Source of the DNA: Pardosa pseudoannulata | Taxonomy: Eukaryota; Arthropoda; Arachnida; Araneae; Lycosidae | NCBI GenBank assembly: GCA_032207245.1 | Contig: CM063506.1 | Location: 40,258,842-40,322,841 of the forward strand | Direction: 5' to 3' | Length of the DNA stretch: 64,000 nt | Shown here: positions 48,171 through 62,568 of the stretch, one piece after another | Layout of the letters: each line of letters starts with the position of its first letter | Numbering within the stretch: the stretch's first letter is position 1 | Translations under genes and position numbers: made by a program | Notes under the pieces: model-generated | What the model was told of the DNA's origin: nothing | Database searches by the model: none | Seen by the model: only the letters and a program-made list of their open reading frames with translations

Positions 48171-48640
48171 CATATATATGTAATAAGACGGACTTCACGA
48201 TGGGTGGTTGCAGTCATGGCCCATAAAAATGACACCGTTTTAGCTAAAGACCTTTATTAAGATAACGTTGGAGGACGGGTTCCCACTTCATCATAGGGAC
48301 AGGACAAACTGAGGGGTCAGCTAGCATGAAGTTATATGTAAAAGACCCTTAACACCTGGGTCAACATCTCAGTCAAAATCTGTGGGGAAATCTCTAGAAA
48401 AATCTGCCTCCGACAGCGTGCATCTCCTTTTTGTTTGGAAATTTCCTAAATTGTCCGCTAGGGCAATGTAGAGTTATAATTGGTTAGACCCCTTTTCTGA
48501 GGGTGTAAACTGTAGCCCCAGTGGTCAGTTTAGGTTAGGGGTCAAAAAGGGTAATGCAATAGGACGCGTGAATTTTTAGCCCTTGACTTAAGTTTTGAAA
48601 ACCCCTGACAAGTTTCTCGGGCTGTCTTAGAGGTTTTATA
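48171..48640. other. GC-richer unassigned block, probably an old repeat insertion
   Basis: Composition differs sharply from the flanks, and it interrupts a foldback-family arm. No open frame over 60 codons, terminal repeat or target duplication could be defined. Confidence 0.35.
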
Positions 48641-48682
48641 CAAAATACCTACATTAATTTCCTGATCCAGTTTACTTTTCCT

Positions 48683-48683
<1 letters not shown>

Positions 48684-48722
<39 letters not shown>
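48684..48722. repeat. (TA)n microsatellite
   Basis: About 38 bases of TA repeat. Confidence 0.95.
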
Positions 48723-48724
<2 letters not shown>

Positions 48725-49170
48725 GATATTTTGTCATAAAATAATTTAATTATAATTATATTTTTAAATAAATTTTGGATATTCCAAACCTAAAACTACA
48801 ACCTTTTGCTTATTTTGGCTAGTTATTTGTTTTTTCCTGATTGTGGTAACCTTGGCGACTTTGCATATACCATAAATCAATCAGTACTTAGCTCAACTAT
48901 TCTTATATACCTGCTTCACTTAGTTTCGCTTCTTACATATCAGCCTGTGACTAATTCTCGACATTCTGATTGTCTTATTCACAATCCCTCCACCACTATA
49001 AAATCCCATTTTACATGTTTTGGCGAGAGATGAGCCATAGACGAGATGTCTCAAAAATCTGTATTATTTTTAATTTCAAACTTGGATTTTTTTGCTTCCG
49101 ATAGCCTCACGACTGCAACTATCCAGTATGGGTACTATTTTTCATATGTGGTGAATCTAAAACACCCATT

Positions 49171-49309
<139 letters not shown>

Positions 49310-49651
49310 TCAAAATTATAACATCTAAAATAACTATCAAAAATAATATTTTTACCCCTTCTCATTCTTAATTACATAATAATTTACTAGCAGTGAAATA
49401 TCAGACTTTAAATAGTATTCTTCCATTTAAATTCTTTTTACCCGTATCTCAAAACTAATGCTAGAATAATTACTAATTCTCTATCCACGGGCCACATTTT
49501 TCAGCTACCCCAGAAAAATAAATACATTCATCTAATATCTAAATTGCTGCCTATGGGGTTTTTGAACTAACCAAAATGATCAAAGTTCACTCCCGATTCC
49601 CCAAATAAAGCTGATTGAGCTGTAGGTGAGCTCTTAGGAAAAAGTTCACGT

Positions 49652-49696
49652 GATCTGTGTATTCTTGACCATCGAATGCTCAAGAATACACAGATC
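49652..49696. repeat. Perfect 17-bp hairpin with 11-base loop
   Basis: GATCTGTGTATTCTTGA (49652-49668) is followed after 11 bases by its exact complement (49680-49696). It lies about 60 bases from a 33-base poly-T run (about 49757-49789), which on the minus strand would be a poly-A tail. Confidence 0.85.
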
Positions 49697-49754
49697 TTGC
49701 CTTGTAAAGCCTCGATACATTTAAAGTTCCAAAACGTTGGACAACGTACTACAA

Positions 49755-49756
<2 letters not shown>

Positions 49757-49789
<33 letters not shown>
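49757..49789 (-). repeat. Poly-T run, possible retroposon tail on the minus strand
   Basis: An uninterrupted run of about 33 T. With the non-AT-rich sequence to its left (49565-49750) it could mark a minus-strand retroposed copy, but no target duplication was found. Confidence 0.4.
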
Positions 49790-49899
49790 TAATGGCGCCA
49801 CGAATACAAATCACTTAGGTTTTCTTATTGTCCAGTAAGCACGGTTAATTTAAATAATAGTTTTTTGTGTAATTGGCGAGAATATTTTTGCTGGTTACA

Positions 49900-49955
49900 T
49901 ATATGCACACACACATATATATATACATATATATGCGTGTATGTGTGTGTGTCAG
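49900..49955. repeat. Compound CA/TA/TG microsatellite
   Basis: ACACACAC, then TATATATA, then GTGTGTGT form a short self-complementary tract. Confidence 0.8.
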
Positions 49956-50430
49956 ACACTAAATTTTTGTATCAATTTGAAAATAAACATATTTTTTATT
50001 CTGTAAATATAAAACTTCAAAGTTATCTAACATTCTAAAATATAAGAAATATATAAAGTATTAATAAATTAAAAATTTATAACAAAAAATCTTTTATCAC
50101 GCTATAAAATAAAATATATTGCTTATATTAATAACATTGGGTTTACAGAATAAAAAAAAGATAATTAACTTATATTTGAAATAAAATATTAGTTTTTAAT
50201 TAATAAATTTTTAAATATTATTGGTTATTGGATTTTTATTTTTTTCACTTGGTCAGCTCTTTTTTCAAAAAATTATTACTTCATGTAAAAGTTACTTAAT
50301 AATTTTAATCAAGATGGAATCTTATTAATAATCTAGTAAAATTTTATTTTAAACAGAGTACTGTATTGTATTTGATATTGAATCAAAAATAATCTGCGAT
50401 GAGGAAGGCTTTTCAGCTCTAAATGTAATA

Positions 50431-51283
50431 CAGTGTTCCTTCGCCATTTCGAGCTTCATGTGTTGCAGCTTCAGAACTTTGCGGGTTTTTCAAAAATATT
50501 CGTCAAAAATTAAAAATTAAAAAATACAACCATGTCGGCAGCCAGGAAAAGAAAAGGAGCGTTGTTTCATGTTGATGCGCAAAAGAAAAGGATCTTTGCA
50601 TGTCAGACAGTGAGATGAGTTGACTATGAGTAAATACCACGGGTTCTTGAGATGACAAAGTCTGCAAGTGAGGAAGAAAATGAAGAGGAAGACGTAGAAC
50701 AAACTGAAAGCGTTGCCTTACCCTGGAGAATGTGCAACAATTGTGCAACATGGCAAGAATTTGCACAAGACATTGACGACAATATGGTTCGAGCTGTCGA
50801 GTCCAACAATCGCGTTGACGGGGTTATATCCTTGTACAGGGGAAGTTTGAAAGAAAAGGAAACACAAAGACAACTACCCATTGCCGTGTTTCACTCCAAG
50901 GTAAAACCCCCTGTCTCTACCGTCAGCTTCTCCAGCAGAAGAGTCTCCAAGAGAGCCTAGAACTTCTACGAATCAAGTGAGAGTTTTTCCTCCGCCACCA
51001 ACAAAAGAGTCTTCCCCTCTCTCAGAAAGCTTTGTTGATTAATGTTTATTACTCTATAAGGTTTTGTTATTAAGTTATTAATTAGCACTGACACGTTTAA
51101 GTAAATACGTATATTGTTGTAATTTTTGTCTTAAATGTGTGGAGTATAAATACTGTTTACATATTTAAAACATTCATGTACCCGCATACACGAAAATTCC
51201 TAGTGGCAAATCTTACTTCACGGTTTTTCAGCTTTCGAGGAAGGTTCTGGTCCCCATGAACCGCGAAAAACAAGGGATCACTA
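50431..51283 (+). mobile_element. Tigger/pogo-like DNA transposon, internal deletion derivative
   Basis: Left end TA-CAGTGTTCCTTCGCC (50431) and right end, complement TAGTGATCCCTTGTTTTTCG (to 51283), are flanked by TA dinucleotides, and both continue into a CGnnTTCATG-type block. A frame at 50532 starts M-S-A-A-R-K-R-K-G, like the N-terminus of jerky/Tigger transposases; an acidic segment (S-E-E-E-N-E-E-E-D-V) and a terminal R-Q-L-P-I-A-V-F motif follow at 50652-50960, like the C-terminus. The DNA-binding and catalytic middle is absent. Confidence 0.62.
50652..50960 (+). pseudogene. C-terminal transposase remnant, Tigger/pogo-like
   Basis: A 102-codon open frame inside the TA-flanked element. 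It begins with an acidic stretch, contains W-Q-E-F-A-Q-D-I-D-D, then G-S-L-K-E-K-E-T-Q-R-Q-L-P-I, which resembles C-termini of CENP-B/Tigger-type transposases. No DDE catalytic residues are present, so it cannot encode an active enzyme. The assignment relies on motif memory, not on alignment. Confidence 0.5.
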
Positions 51284-52436
51284 TATATCCATTTAATTTT
51301 GGATAATGAAATGAATATCTTTCGTAGCATAAAATTACAAAAAGAAGAGAGAAATTTTTTAAAGTTTTAAAGGAAAATTCTTACGACTTGCGTTCTTTAT
51401 TGCATGGCAGACAGACGAATAATAAAAAAATGAACCTTCTAAAAAGAATTTATTGTTGTTTATCAAACGTTAACATACATTTTATGGCATGTTTAATGAA
51501 CTCTAGTTTATCCTACATATTTTTCTCTGAAACTGAGTCATATCTAATCCTACACAAGACAATTTTCCTTGGCGATATTTTCTGAATTTAAATAGTGTAG
51601 GGGAAAAATATGATTTATTTTAAATTTATAGAATTTTAAAAAAAAATTCCTTAAATTCTTTCTAAATTATGTAATTCTGTTATTTTAAGGTAATCTTTTA
51701 CCAATTTAATCATGTTTTGCCATTTTGCTCCAAAAAATCTTAAAAATCACTGTGATTATACTAATTGCTCTGTCTATAAACTTTTCCTTATTAATGGCAT
51801 CCTTTAAAAATTAGGATATTCTTATTTTATTAGCTCAATTTTCTAAATATAACATTTCAGTAATTCATTTTCTTTACCTTTCAACATATAAATTTTTAAA
51901 AGGATTTTGGAGTCACTCTAATATTTCTGAATACAAATAACTATTACTTACTTACATTTACTATTATTCATTCTACTATTGCATATCGAGGTACTAAAGT
52001 TTTAGTGACACTATTTTCGAATTTAAAAAATAGATATAAACGATTTTCCTGCGCTGATTATGCACTAGTTTTGAGCAAAAATACCGTTCAATCTCATTAA
52101 TGGCTTAAAAAGAATCTGCTACTTCAAAAACCACCAGTTGGTGTTTTTTTAATTAAAATACGATAGATATACACGATACCAGTGATATGAATTCTCAAGA
52201 CGTTCAAATGAGTTGGCTACACCAAAACTCTACAATAAAAAGATTTTCAAACGTGTGTGTTTATACATATGTGTGTAAAGTGTAATTTCAGGAGATATTT
52301 GACATCCTAAATATATTTAAGACGCTGTGTAAAATATTTTGAATGAAGATTAGAGACTGGGAAAAAATGTTTTCTGAATGACTGTCACATTTGTCAGGCA
52401 ACAAAACAATATGTGAATGATTCATATCCCTTTTTG
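51284..52436. other. AT-rich intergenic DNA
   Basis: No gene recognised; the 65-codon ORF 51388-51585 has no domain. Confidence 0.4.
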
Positions 52437-52824
52437 GAGCTGTTCATGTGGAATAAGAAGAAATGCAAAACTTTTTGCTTTAACATGTGACAATAGATGA
52501 AACATGTGTCCACCATTACTCTCCAGATATAAATCGATTATGAGCTGAGTGAATTGCAGTGGGTTAAAGTCGTCTAAAGCTGCTAAAGGCACAGCAATAG
52601 GCTGGAAATGTTATGGTGAGTGTTTATGGTATACGCATGTAATAATATTTACCGACTACATGAGAAAAGGTAAAACTGCCAATAGTGAATATTACACAGA
52701 ATTATTGGACCCGTTGAAAAATGAAATCAACGACTCCATAAAGCTAAGAAGAAAATGCTTTTCCCCCAACCCAAGTCACAAGTCGGTGGTTAAGAGGGCA
52801 AAACTTCGGGAATTAGGTTTCTAA
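52437..52824 (+). pseudogene. Mariner transposase pseudogene
   Basis: The frames read E-L-F-M-W-N-K-K-K, then after a shift V-T-I-D-E-T-C-V-H-H-Y-S-P, then after another shift and stops a 91-codon block with T-D-Y-M-R-K-G-K-T-A-N-S-E-Y-Y and H-K-S...A-K-L-R-E-L-G-F. This is the DDE catalytic region of a mariner transposase in family order (first catalytic Asp in IDET; EKGKT...EYY block; LRELGF). The second catalytic Asp block (normally HQDNAP) is corrupted, and the copy stops at 52824 just before a tandem array. Dead relic. Confidence 0.85.
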
Positions 52825-52852
52825 GTAATATTTCACACATTGCATTTGCTAA

Positions 52853-53619
52853 ATCCAGCTTCCAGTTACTATTATTATTTTTATTACATATATTTATAAT
52901 TGTTAGGTTCATAACGCTCTTGTAGTTTAGGAGTAGCATTAGCTAGTCTGATAGTCAGCATTATCTAGATCCAGCTTCCAGTGAATATTATTATTTTTAT
53001 TATTTATATTTATAACTGTTAAATTTTTAACGCTCTTGTAGTTTAGTAGTAGCATTACCTAGTCTGATAGTCAGCATTATATAGATCCAGCTTCCAGTGA
53101 CTATTATTATTTTTATTACATATATAATTGTTATGTTCTTAACGCTCTTGTAGTTTAGGAGTAGCATTAGCTAGTCTGGTAGTCAGCATTAACTAGATCC
53201 AGCTTCCAGTGACTATTATTATTTTTATTACATATAATTATAATTGTTAGGTTCCTAACGCTCTTGTAGTTTAGGAGTAACATTAGCTAGTCTGATAGTC
53301 AGCATTAGCTAGATCCAGCTTCCAGTGACTATTATTATTTTTATTACATATATTTATAATTGTTAGGTTCCTAACGCTCTTGTAGTTTAGGAGTAGCATT
53401 AGCTAGTCTGATAGTCAGCATTATATAGATCCAGCTTCCAGTGACTATTATTATTTTTATTACATATATAATTGTTAGATTCTTAACGCTCTTGTAGTTT
53501 AGGAGTAGCATTAGCTAGTCTGGTAGTCAGCATTAACTAGATCCAGCTTCCAGTGACTATTATTATTTTTATTACATATATTTATAATTGTTAGGTTCTT
53601 AACGCTCTGGTAGTTTAGG
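52853..53619. repeat. Tandem array of 112-116-bp units, about 6.6 copies
   Basis: ATCCAGCTTCCAGTGACTAT or a near match recurs at 52853, 52969, 53085, 53197, 53313, 53429 and 53541. The spacing runs 116, 116, 112, 116, 116, 112, a repeating three-unit pattern: the 112-bp units lack one ATTT in a TATATTTATAATTG block. Units also carry AACGCTCTTGTAGTTTAG and CTAGTCTGATAGTCAGCATT. Confidence 0.93.
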
Positions 53620-54660
<1,041 letters not shown>

Positions 54661-54664
54661 ATCT

Positions 54665-54669
<5 letters not shown>

Positions 54670-54726
<57 letters not shown>

Positions 54727-54727
54727 A
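54670..54727. repeat. (TA)n(TG)n compound microsatellite
   Basis: About 33 bases of TA followed by about 24 bases of TG. Confidence 0.95.
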
Positions 54728-55860
54728 TTTGCTTACATATATGTGATTTTGGGATAGGAGAAAGTAAGTAAAACTTCTTTGATTTTAAGTAGCAAACAGT
54801 GCACAATATCTTACACATTAACAACCTTTATAAATAAAAGTTAATTCTTTATGTAGTATCTGAAATAACAGTTTATATTTTGTGCATATAAGCGAGTGAG
54901 CATATTGTTAAAAATTTCATAGCATGCTTTTAAAATGATTGCATGAACATGTATTTGAAAACTTATACAGGTCATATACGGAATTTATTTATGGATATAT
55001 GAATATATTCTTATTGTTCATTACACGAAGAAATATTTTTCTTTAGTATTTATAATTGAGTATCAATACTCATATTTTTCAGATAAATTTTACTTGCTTC
55101 TTAATCTCCAGTCAACGATCTAAATATTTACTAGAAAGATATATAAATAATGCTATTTGAAAAATTCCCTACTCTCTCAACCGGAAATTCCCTACGCATC
55201 TGGGCGTTGGCACAATGAGTGTAACACGCCATTCAACTTTTAATTTATATTTATCGCTGTGTCTCCAACGCATTTCAAAAGACGATGATCATAGGCTTTC
55301 CCTTGTTTATGGAGAATCCCAGCCAGTTCTTGTTCTTCTTACTTTGGGTGGGGTCAACTGAGAAACAAGCAACAATGGACAGTGAAAGTGCTAATTGGGA
55401 TTTTGAGAGGATTTGAAGTACTTTCAAGGATTTTAGGGTTTTTTTTATTAAGAGGGAACTGAGTAAAAAAATATCGGTCAGAATCGTAGCAGGGGATGGT
55501 AGATTTGAGATTTCGTCATTCGGAGGATTTATTTTGCTGAACCTCCCGATTCCAAGAAATCAGTCTACAGTAAAAGATAATTACAGTTGTCACTACCGCT
55601 TTTTATGTTTTTTATAATGTGGCCTTAATAGAGGATTAAAGGAAGTATATGACCTCTCATGACGGCTCTGAAGACTAGAAGTTTCTCAGAAAACTTCCCA
55701 GAATCATAAAAAACATGACTTTCTCTTACTTGAGGACTCAACCGTTACAAATATCAGTTTAAATTTGAAAATATGAAAGCATAAGGCAAATTTCATTAAT
55801 TTTTTGTCTTAACTCATATCTATAACTGTTAAAATTGAAAGAATTTACTTAAATATTGAA
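54728..55860. other. Intergenic DNA, no gene recognised
   Basis: The patch at 55290-55560 is richer in GC and purines, but no open frame or terminal repeat is supportable. Confidence 0.4.
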
Positions 55861-55875
55861 GTTTTTACTTTCAAG

Positions 55876-56057
55876 CCGAACGATGGCCGATTGGTTAGGG
55901 TGCTGGCCTTCGGTACCGGAGTTCGTGGGCTCGAATCCCACTGTGGCATGGATGTTCGTAGCCGTTCGGAATCGGCTTTAAGCTGTAGGTCCCGGTCTCA
56001 TTAGCCCTCGTGTTGCAAAAAGTAGACCATAGCACTCCAAACCAAACCAAACCAAAC
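55876..56057 (+). mobile_element. tRNA-derived SINE, family A, copy 1
   Basis: The head has Pol III-like box A (TGGCCGATTGGTTAGGG) and box B (GGCTCGAATCC) with tRNA spacing, followed by a body (GCATGGATGTTCGTAGCCGT, CGGTCTCATTAGCCCTCG, GTTGCAAAAAGTAGACC) and a CCAAA-repeat tail. The target duplication TTTACTTTCAAGCC lies at 55864-55877 and 56058-56071. Confidence 0.9.
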
Positions 56058-56069
56058 TTTACTTTCAAG

Positions 56070-56249
56070 CCCCAACGATGGCCGATTGGTTAGGGTGCTG
56101 GCCTTCGGTACCGGCGTTCATGGGTTCGAATCCAACTGGGGCATGGATGTTCGTAGCCGTTCGAAATCGGCTCTAAATTGTAGGTCCTGGTCTCATTAGC
56201 CCTCGTGTTGCAAAAAAGTAGACAGTAGCACTCCAAACCAAGCCAAGCC
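56070..56249 (+). mobile_element. tRNA-derived SINE, family A, copy 2 in tandem
   Basis: Highly similar to copy 1 through box A, box B, body and CCAAA tail. It is preceded by the TTTACTTTCAAGCC duplication and followed by TTTACTTTCAA (56250-56260). Three copies of the target sequence thus bracket two SINEs, either from repeat insertion or from unequal exchange. Confidence 0.9.
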
Positions 56250-56261
56250 TTTACTTTCAAT

Positions 56262-57159
56262 CTAATTTAGCATTCAATGTTTTAATGAAATATTCTTATT
56301 AGATATTTAGAGCGAAGGAAGAAAGGAAAATTTTCACTAAATATTCAAATTAAAATGACAAACTCTGTACAGTGAGTAATAATTAAAAATTCACTGAAAT
56401 AAGATTGTTTACTATCGAATGATCCATGTATTAAAAATTTTTGGAAAAGGCAATATTGCATCTCGAGTCTAATGCAAATTCTTTTCATGATTGAAGCTGA
56501 TGCGTATTTTAAATGACAAAATTATTTAATATCCTGGGATGAAATGACCGTCTCATCCTGTTAGCTTTGTTAAGGGAATAAAATCGAATGTCTCTCCTTA
56601 TATTTTCATTGCCTAATTATAATTTACAGTTACTTGATTATATATCAAACCAAAGAAAATTAATATTATCCCGTTATCATCTTCTGTTAAGATGTCAGGT
56701 AATCTTCGTAACACAAACATACTACTCAAATGAAAAGTACACTTTATCATAAAATGTAAGGTATCAGATAATTTTTGTTAATTTTTATTATTATGTATCA
56801 CTCAAAGAGACTTTTTGAAACTGTAATACATTTCTGTCAATTTTTTTTAAATCTTCACATCATGCTTTAAAGTCGTTTCCCTGAAATTACTTTAAGGAGA
56901 CTTAAAGAATTTACTTTAATTCCACGAATACTCAAAACAGTGGCCCCAATAATATTATTTCAAACGGGGAATTAAGTCACACAACACCATATTAGGTGAA
57001 ATCCAAACATGTGCAGCAGCATTTGCTCAATAAAAAAAAATCTCTAATAATAATTGTATTGTGAAAAGGCGTATTACTGTGATGTGCAAAACTTGGATTA
57101 TCTCGCTACAATTCAGGTCTTTTCCAGCGAATTACTTCACGTAAACGTCGCAGCACACG
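56262..57159. other. AT-rich intergenic DNA
   Basis: No gene or repeat with defined boundaries recognised. Confidence 0.4.
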
Positions 57160-57735
57160 TAAATAATATCTTTATTGACAGTTGGTAGAATGTATAATGC
57201 ACACAACTACTACAACCCAAGAAAAACAGTCAACATTATTTCGATTATCAAACTACCAGATCGTGATTCACCTACGACAATTCTTAACCTTTTCTAAACA
57301 TTTCATGCCACTCAAATACTCTTGTTTGATTGAACGGTCGTGATTAAATAATATAAATTAATATTTTTATCGACAGTTGGTAGGAATGTATAATGCACAC
57401 AACTATTACGACCCAAGAAAAACAGTCAATATTATTTCGATAATCAAATTACCAAAACGGGATTCATCTACGACAATTCTGAACCTTTTCTAAACATTTT
57501 ATACCCCTCAAATACTCTTGTATGGATGAACAGTCGTGATTAAATAATATTAAATAATATTTTTATCGACAGTTGGTAGAAATGTATAATGCACACGACT
57601 ACTACAACCCAAGAAAAACAGTCAATATTATTTCGATTATCAAACTACCAGATCGTGATTCTTCTATGACGATTCTGAACATTTTATGCCACTCAAATAC
57701 TCTTGTTTGGATGAACAGTCGTGATTAAAAGATTT
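57160..57735. repeat. Tandem array of 196-bp units, 3 copies
   Basis: GACAGTTGGTAG starts units at 57177, 57372 and 57568; each has AATGTATAATGCACACRACT, CAAGAAAAACAGTCAA and CACTCAAATACTCTTGT. The third copy has a short internal deletion. Confidence 0.92.
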
Positions 57736-58539
57736 GGGAAACATTTCAAAGGATTATTGTATCAGAAGTTTCATTGTAGCTTCAAAATTTATATGTATCT
57801 ACCTTACCATTTTGGAAACTCATCAGAATGAAAATTCTAATCTCGATAAAAACAGTTTCAATTTCAAACAAAATTTTAAAAGAATCAAATACTGAATGTT
57901 GCTCGGCGTTTATTTAAATTGGAAAATTATTTCAAAAAAATCTTTCAAACAATTTCTACCATATACAATTTTAACTCCTTGTGTGGAGTAAAAGAAATAG
58001 TTATCAAACGAAACTTCGGCTCTCATATTTCAACGAAATGACAATTTTGACATTGTTTAAAAGAACTGTGTGAAGTTTCGGCTTTATATCTACACGTGGG
58101 TACGACAAAACTTAATCGTATTATTAGCCTAAATATGTTGAAATTTTGTATTTAGGACTACTGTATCATCTATTAGATACTCTCGATATTTTGTATTTAG
58201 AACTACTGTAACATCTATTAAATACCCCTCGCTGACCATGTACCTTGAAAGAAAGGTTCCAGTCTTGTGGATGTCCAAGGAGGAGAAAAAAACGCTAAGA
58301 CACCCTAAAAAAGAGAGAAAGAAAACTTCTGTGAGAGACACGGGGAAAGCCAAAACTCAGACAGTAGATGGTAAAAAAAAACATCTGGAACCGTAAAATC
58401 AAATCAAAACAAACAATGGAGTACATTAGCCGGAACACGAGTGTCATCCAGGAAAGAATCCTTTCTGTCCCTTAATGAGTACATGCTACTCGCCTGGGAT
58501 AGATGTGTTAGTAAATTGGAGGTTTTTTTATGCTTACCA
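57736..58539. other. Intergenic DNA
   Basis: Contains a local duplication around 58145-58225 (TTTTGTATTTAGRACTACTGTA with ATCTATTARATAC). No gene recognised. Confidence 0.45.
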
Positions 58540-58720
58540 TATTTTTAGATATGTTGTAACGTTTAGCTGTGTATCTCCCGTTTTGATTGCAATCAGGGCT
58601 CTATGCAACAAAAGAATTTCATCAGAAGTATTAAAACGCAACCGGCTGCCACCAGGTGGAAGTACTTGAGCTCACTCGTTGTTGAATAAGTATATGCATA
58701 ACTCGAATACAATTCTTCTC
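58540..58720. repeat. Partial copy of dispersed repeat X
   Basis: ATTGCAATCAGGGCTCTATG, GGCTGCCACCAGGTGGAAGT and GAGCTCACTCGTTGTTGAAT follow the same order as ATTACAATCAGC, CAGTTGCAGCCAGATGAC and GATCTACTCATTGTTGAAAT in the copies at 26.5-27.3 kb. Confidence 0.55.
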
Positions 58721-58947
58721 AATTTTCATTTTTATGTTATTATGATCTGATATTAAAGAGATTGTTAATTCCCCACTTTGTTAAAGATTTAGATTATATT
58801 TCACACTTAACACTAGATTTACGGATGTTGATCATATATCTAAATTTACTGAAGTGAGCCAATTTGACTCATACAAGAAAATTGAAGTTTTTTGCAGAGA
58901 AAATAGTTCCAAATTAATTTAAATAAAATGTTTATTATCAAAAAATT

Positions 58948-59207
58948 CATGGAAAACATTTTTTACATATAAAATCTGTTTTTGAAGCACATTTTCCTCA
59001 AACATTTCTATTACATTTAGCACAATGGTTTCTACATCTGTTTCTTTTGCATGATTGTTGAACTTGACAATTCTTCCGTGCGTCAGTAGCATGAATTTCT
59101 GTCATTGGAATGGAAGTGTTCTCGATTTCTTCTCTATATTTACTTCTTAGCTCTTCAGCCAATTGGAAAATAAAATCTTGACTGTTGCCCAGGCCTAATA
59201 GGACCAA
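58948..59207 (-). pseudogene. piggyBac transposase C-terminal cysteine-rich domain remnant
   Basis: The open frame 59207-58998 ends in a dense Cys/His segment (C-Q-V-Q-Q-S-C, C-R-N-H-C-A-K-C). One in-frame TGA sits at the next cysteine position, after which the frame continues with G-K-C-A, F-I-C-K-K-C to a stop at 58948. Paired CxxC motifs are characteristic of the DNA-binding cysteine-rich domain at the C-terminus of piggyBac transposases. The catalytic DDD core is missing. Confidence 0.65.
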
Positions 59208-59539
59208 TAAATTTCATGTTATGCGATTCACCCTTAATTTGACAAGATGTTTTTTCAAATATTTTTTTTAATTTCTGTTATTTTCCCATGTCTGTATAGA
59301 CATTAGGATCTCTGTAAAGCAAACAAAAAAAATATCATTTTCCATTTTTGAGATAATTAATATCCGCTATGGATAATACTGACAATTATGTTATATACTA
59401 GTTATAAATATATATGTCCGGTGTAGCGGCCAGACAGCCAAATTAAGGGTTAACTGTTAAACCATTCTATGTGCCAAATTGGCTCACAACCGTGAAAATA
59501 GATATAAATGAAGGAGTCTGCGGGGAAGAGGAATGAAAG

Positions 59540-61313
<1,774 letters not shown>

Positions 61314-62091
61314 AAGAAGCAGATGAGGAAGCTAAAATAAATCTGTAATTTCCAATTCGCTACCGGAACAACAGTAGGAGTTGTCGAGGAGAAAAAAAAT
61401 TTATATCGGTCACGCATCGTCTACGTTTATTTCAACACTGCTGGGAGTGTTAAGTGATGACTGGAGAGCAAACATTTCGTAAAAGTGGGTGAAAAGGCTC
61501 TTCTTGGACATGACAGCACCCCACATCTCGCAACCACCCGGACCCAAGACACGCTTTCGATTCTGACATCATATACTTAAGAGTTGTGCAATCTTTATAG
61601 AAATACGAAACGGGAAATAAATCTCTAGCAATAAAGATTTCAATTTTTAGTAAAAAGTCGTATAAGAAAGACTTTTTCCCAATGTACTTTTAGTATAGAG
61701 TAGAGCAGGGGAACTTTTTTTACCATAAGAGGATACATTTAAACTAGGCAATATGAACTGTAAATAATGAGGCCGCATGACTCATACATATAAAGGTGAT
61801 TTGGGGGAAATTATTGTAACTTTTGTATAGTTCTCAATTTGTATATGTTATCCATTTATTTCATTTTATACACAACTGTTCCATCCAGCGCCACATAGCA
61901 CCTAGCGCATGCAGGAGGCTAGGAGAGAGTCGGAAAGAAGAAAGACAATGTTGGCCCGTGCTAATCTTTTGTGTTATGCAAACATATATCTAAATCTGTG
62001 TATATAATGTTTGTAAATAGTTTCTTTTTTTAATATAATTTCATTTAATATACTTAAACTAGTCTGTTATTTATAACTGACTTGTGTCATT
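61314..62091. other. Intergenic DNA with GC-richer blocks
   Basis: Blocks at 61370-61570 and 61880-61970 differ in composition from the surroundings and may be old insertions. No domain or terminal repeat could be defined. Confidence 0.4.
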
Positions 62092-62096
62092 AATTT

Positions 62097-62547
62097 TGTT
62101 AGAAGTTGCAGCCGAATTGGCACCATCTCAACCTCCGGTGAATCCCGGCAATTTGTTTTTGTTTTGTTTAAAGTTAACCGAGGCTTCTTAATCGCCATTT
62201 GTAAAGCTGACTCTCGCTGTATGTTTGATTGTGACTTCAACTCTCGGCAGCTACGAACGGTGTTATTTTGTGATTGGCTGAGTGGGAGAGGAAGTTGCAT
62301 GTATATGTTAAATTTTATGCGATGTCTGCTGCTGGATATATAAGAGGATTGTTGGATGTTTTTTGGGGGGGTACTTGTGCATTTTCCTGGCACGTAGGCG
62401 GACATCGTAGAATATGTTTTTTTATTTTAAGATTTAAAATAAATCTACATTTTAGTTTTTAAATAGTTCGTCATTTTCTTTATCACTACCAGAACCTTGA
62501 TCTGCTAATGTACCGGTATTGAGTTGTTCGTTGCAATACCGGTAACA
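62097..62547 (+). mobile_element. Solo LTR of a retrotransposon, 451 bp
   Basis: Begins TGTTAGAAG and ends GGTAACA, so the ends form TGTTA...TAACA, and it is flanked by the perfect 5-bp duplication AATTT (62092-62096 and 62548-62552). Inside are a TATA box (TATATAAG, 62337-62344) and, about 100 bases later, AATAAA (62438-62443), in the order expected for U3-R-U5. No internal coding region adjoins it, so it is a solo LTR left by recombination. The 5-bp duplication fits Gypsy- or BEL-type elements; the family is not identified. Confidence 0.85.
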
Positions 62548-62568
62548 AATTTAACCAGATTAACTGGA

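Noticed and set aside
55876..56249. tRNA genes
   Set aside because: Box A and box B are present, but the acceptor stem does not close and a SINE body and CCAAA tail follow; same for 23290-23431 and 62569.
58129..58353. 74-codon minus-strand ORF as a gene
   Set aside because: Contains a local duplication of non-coding repeat sequence and no recognisable domain.
61314..62091. A second LTR upstream of the solo LTR
   Set aside because: No matching TG...CA ends or repeated LTR sequence could be found in this stretch.
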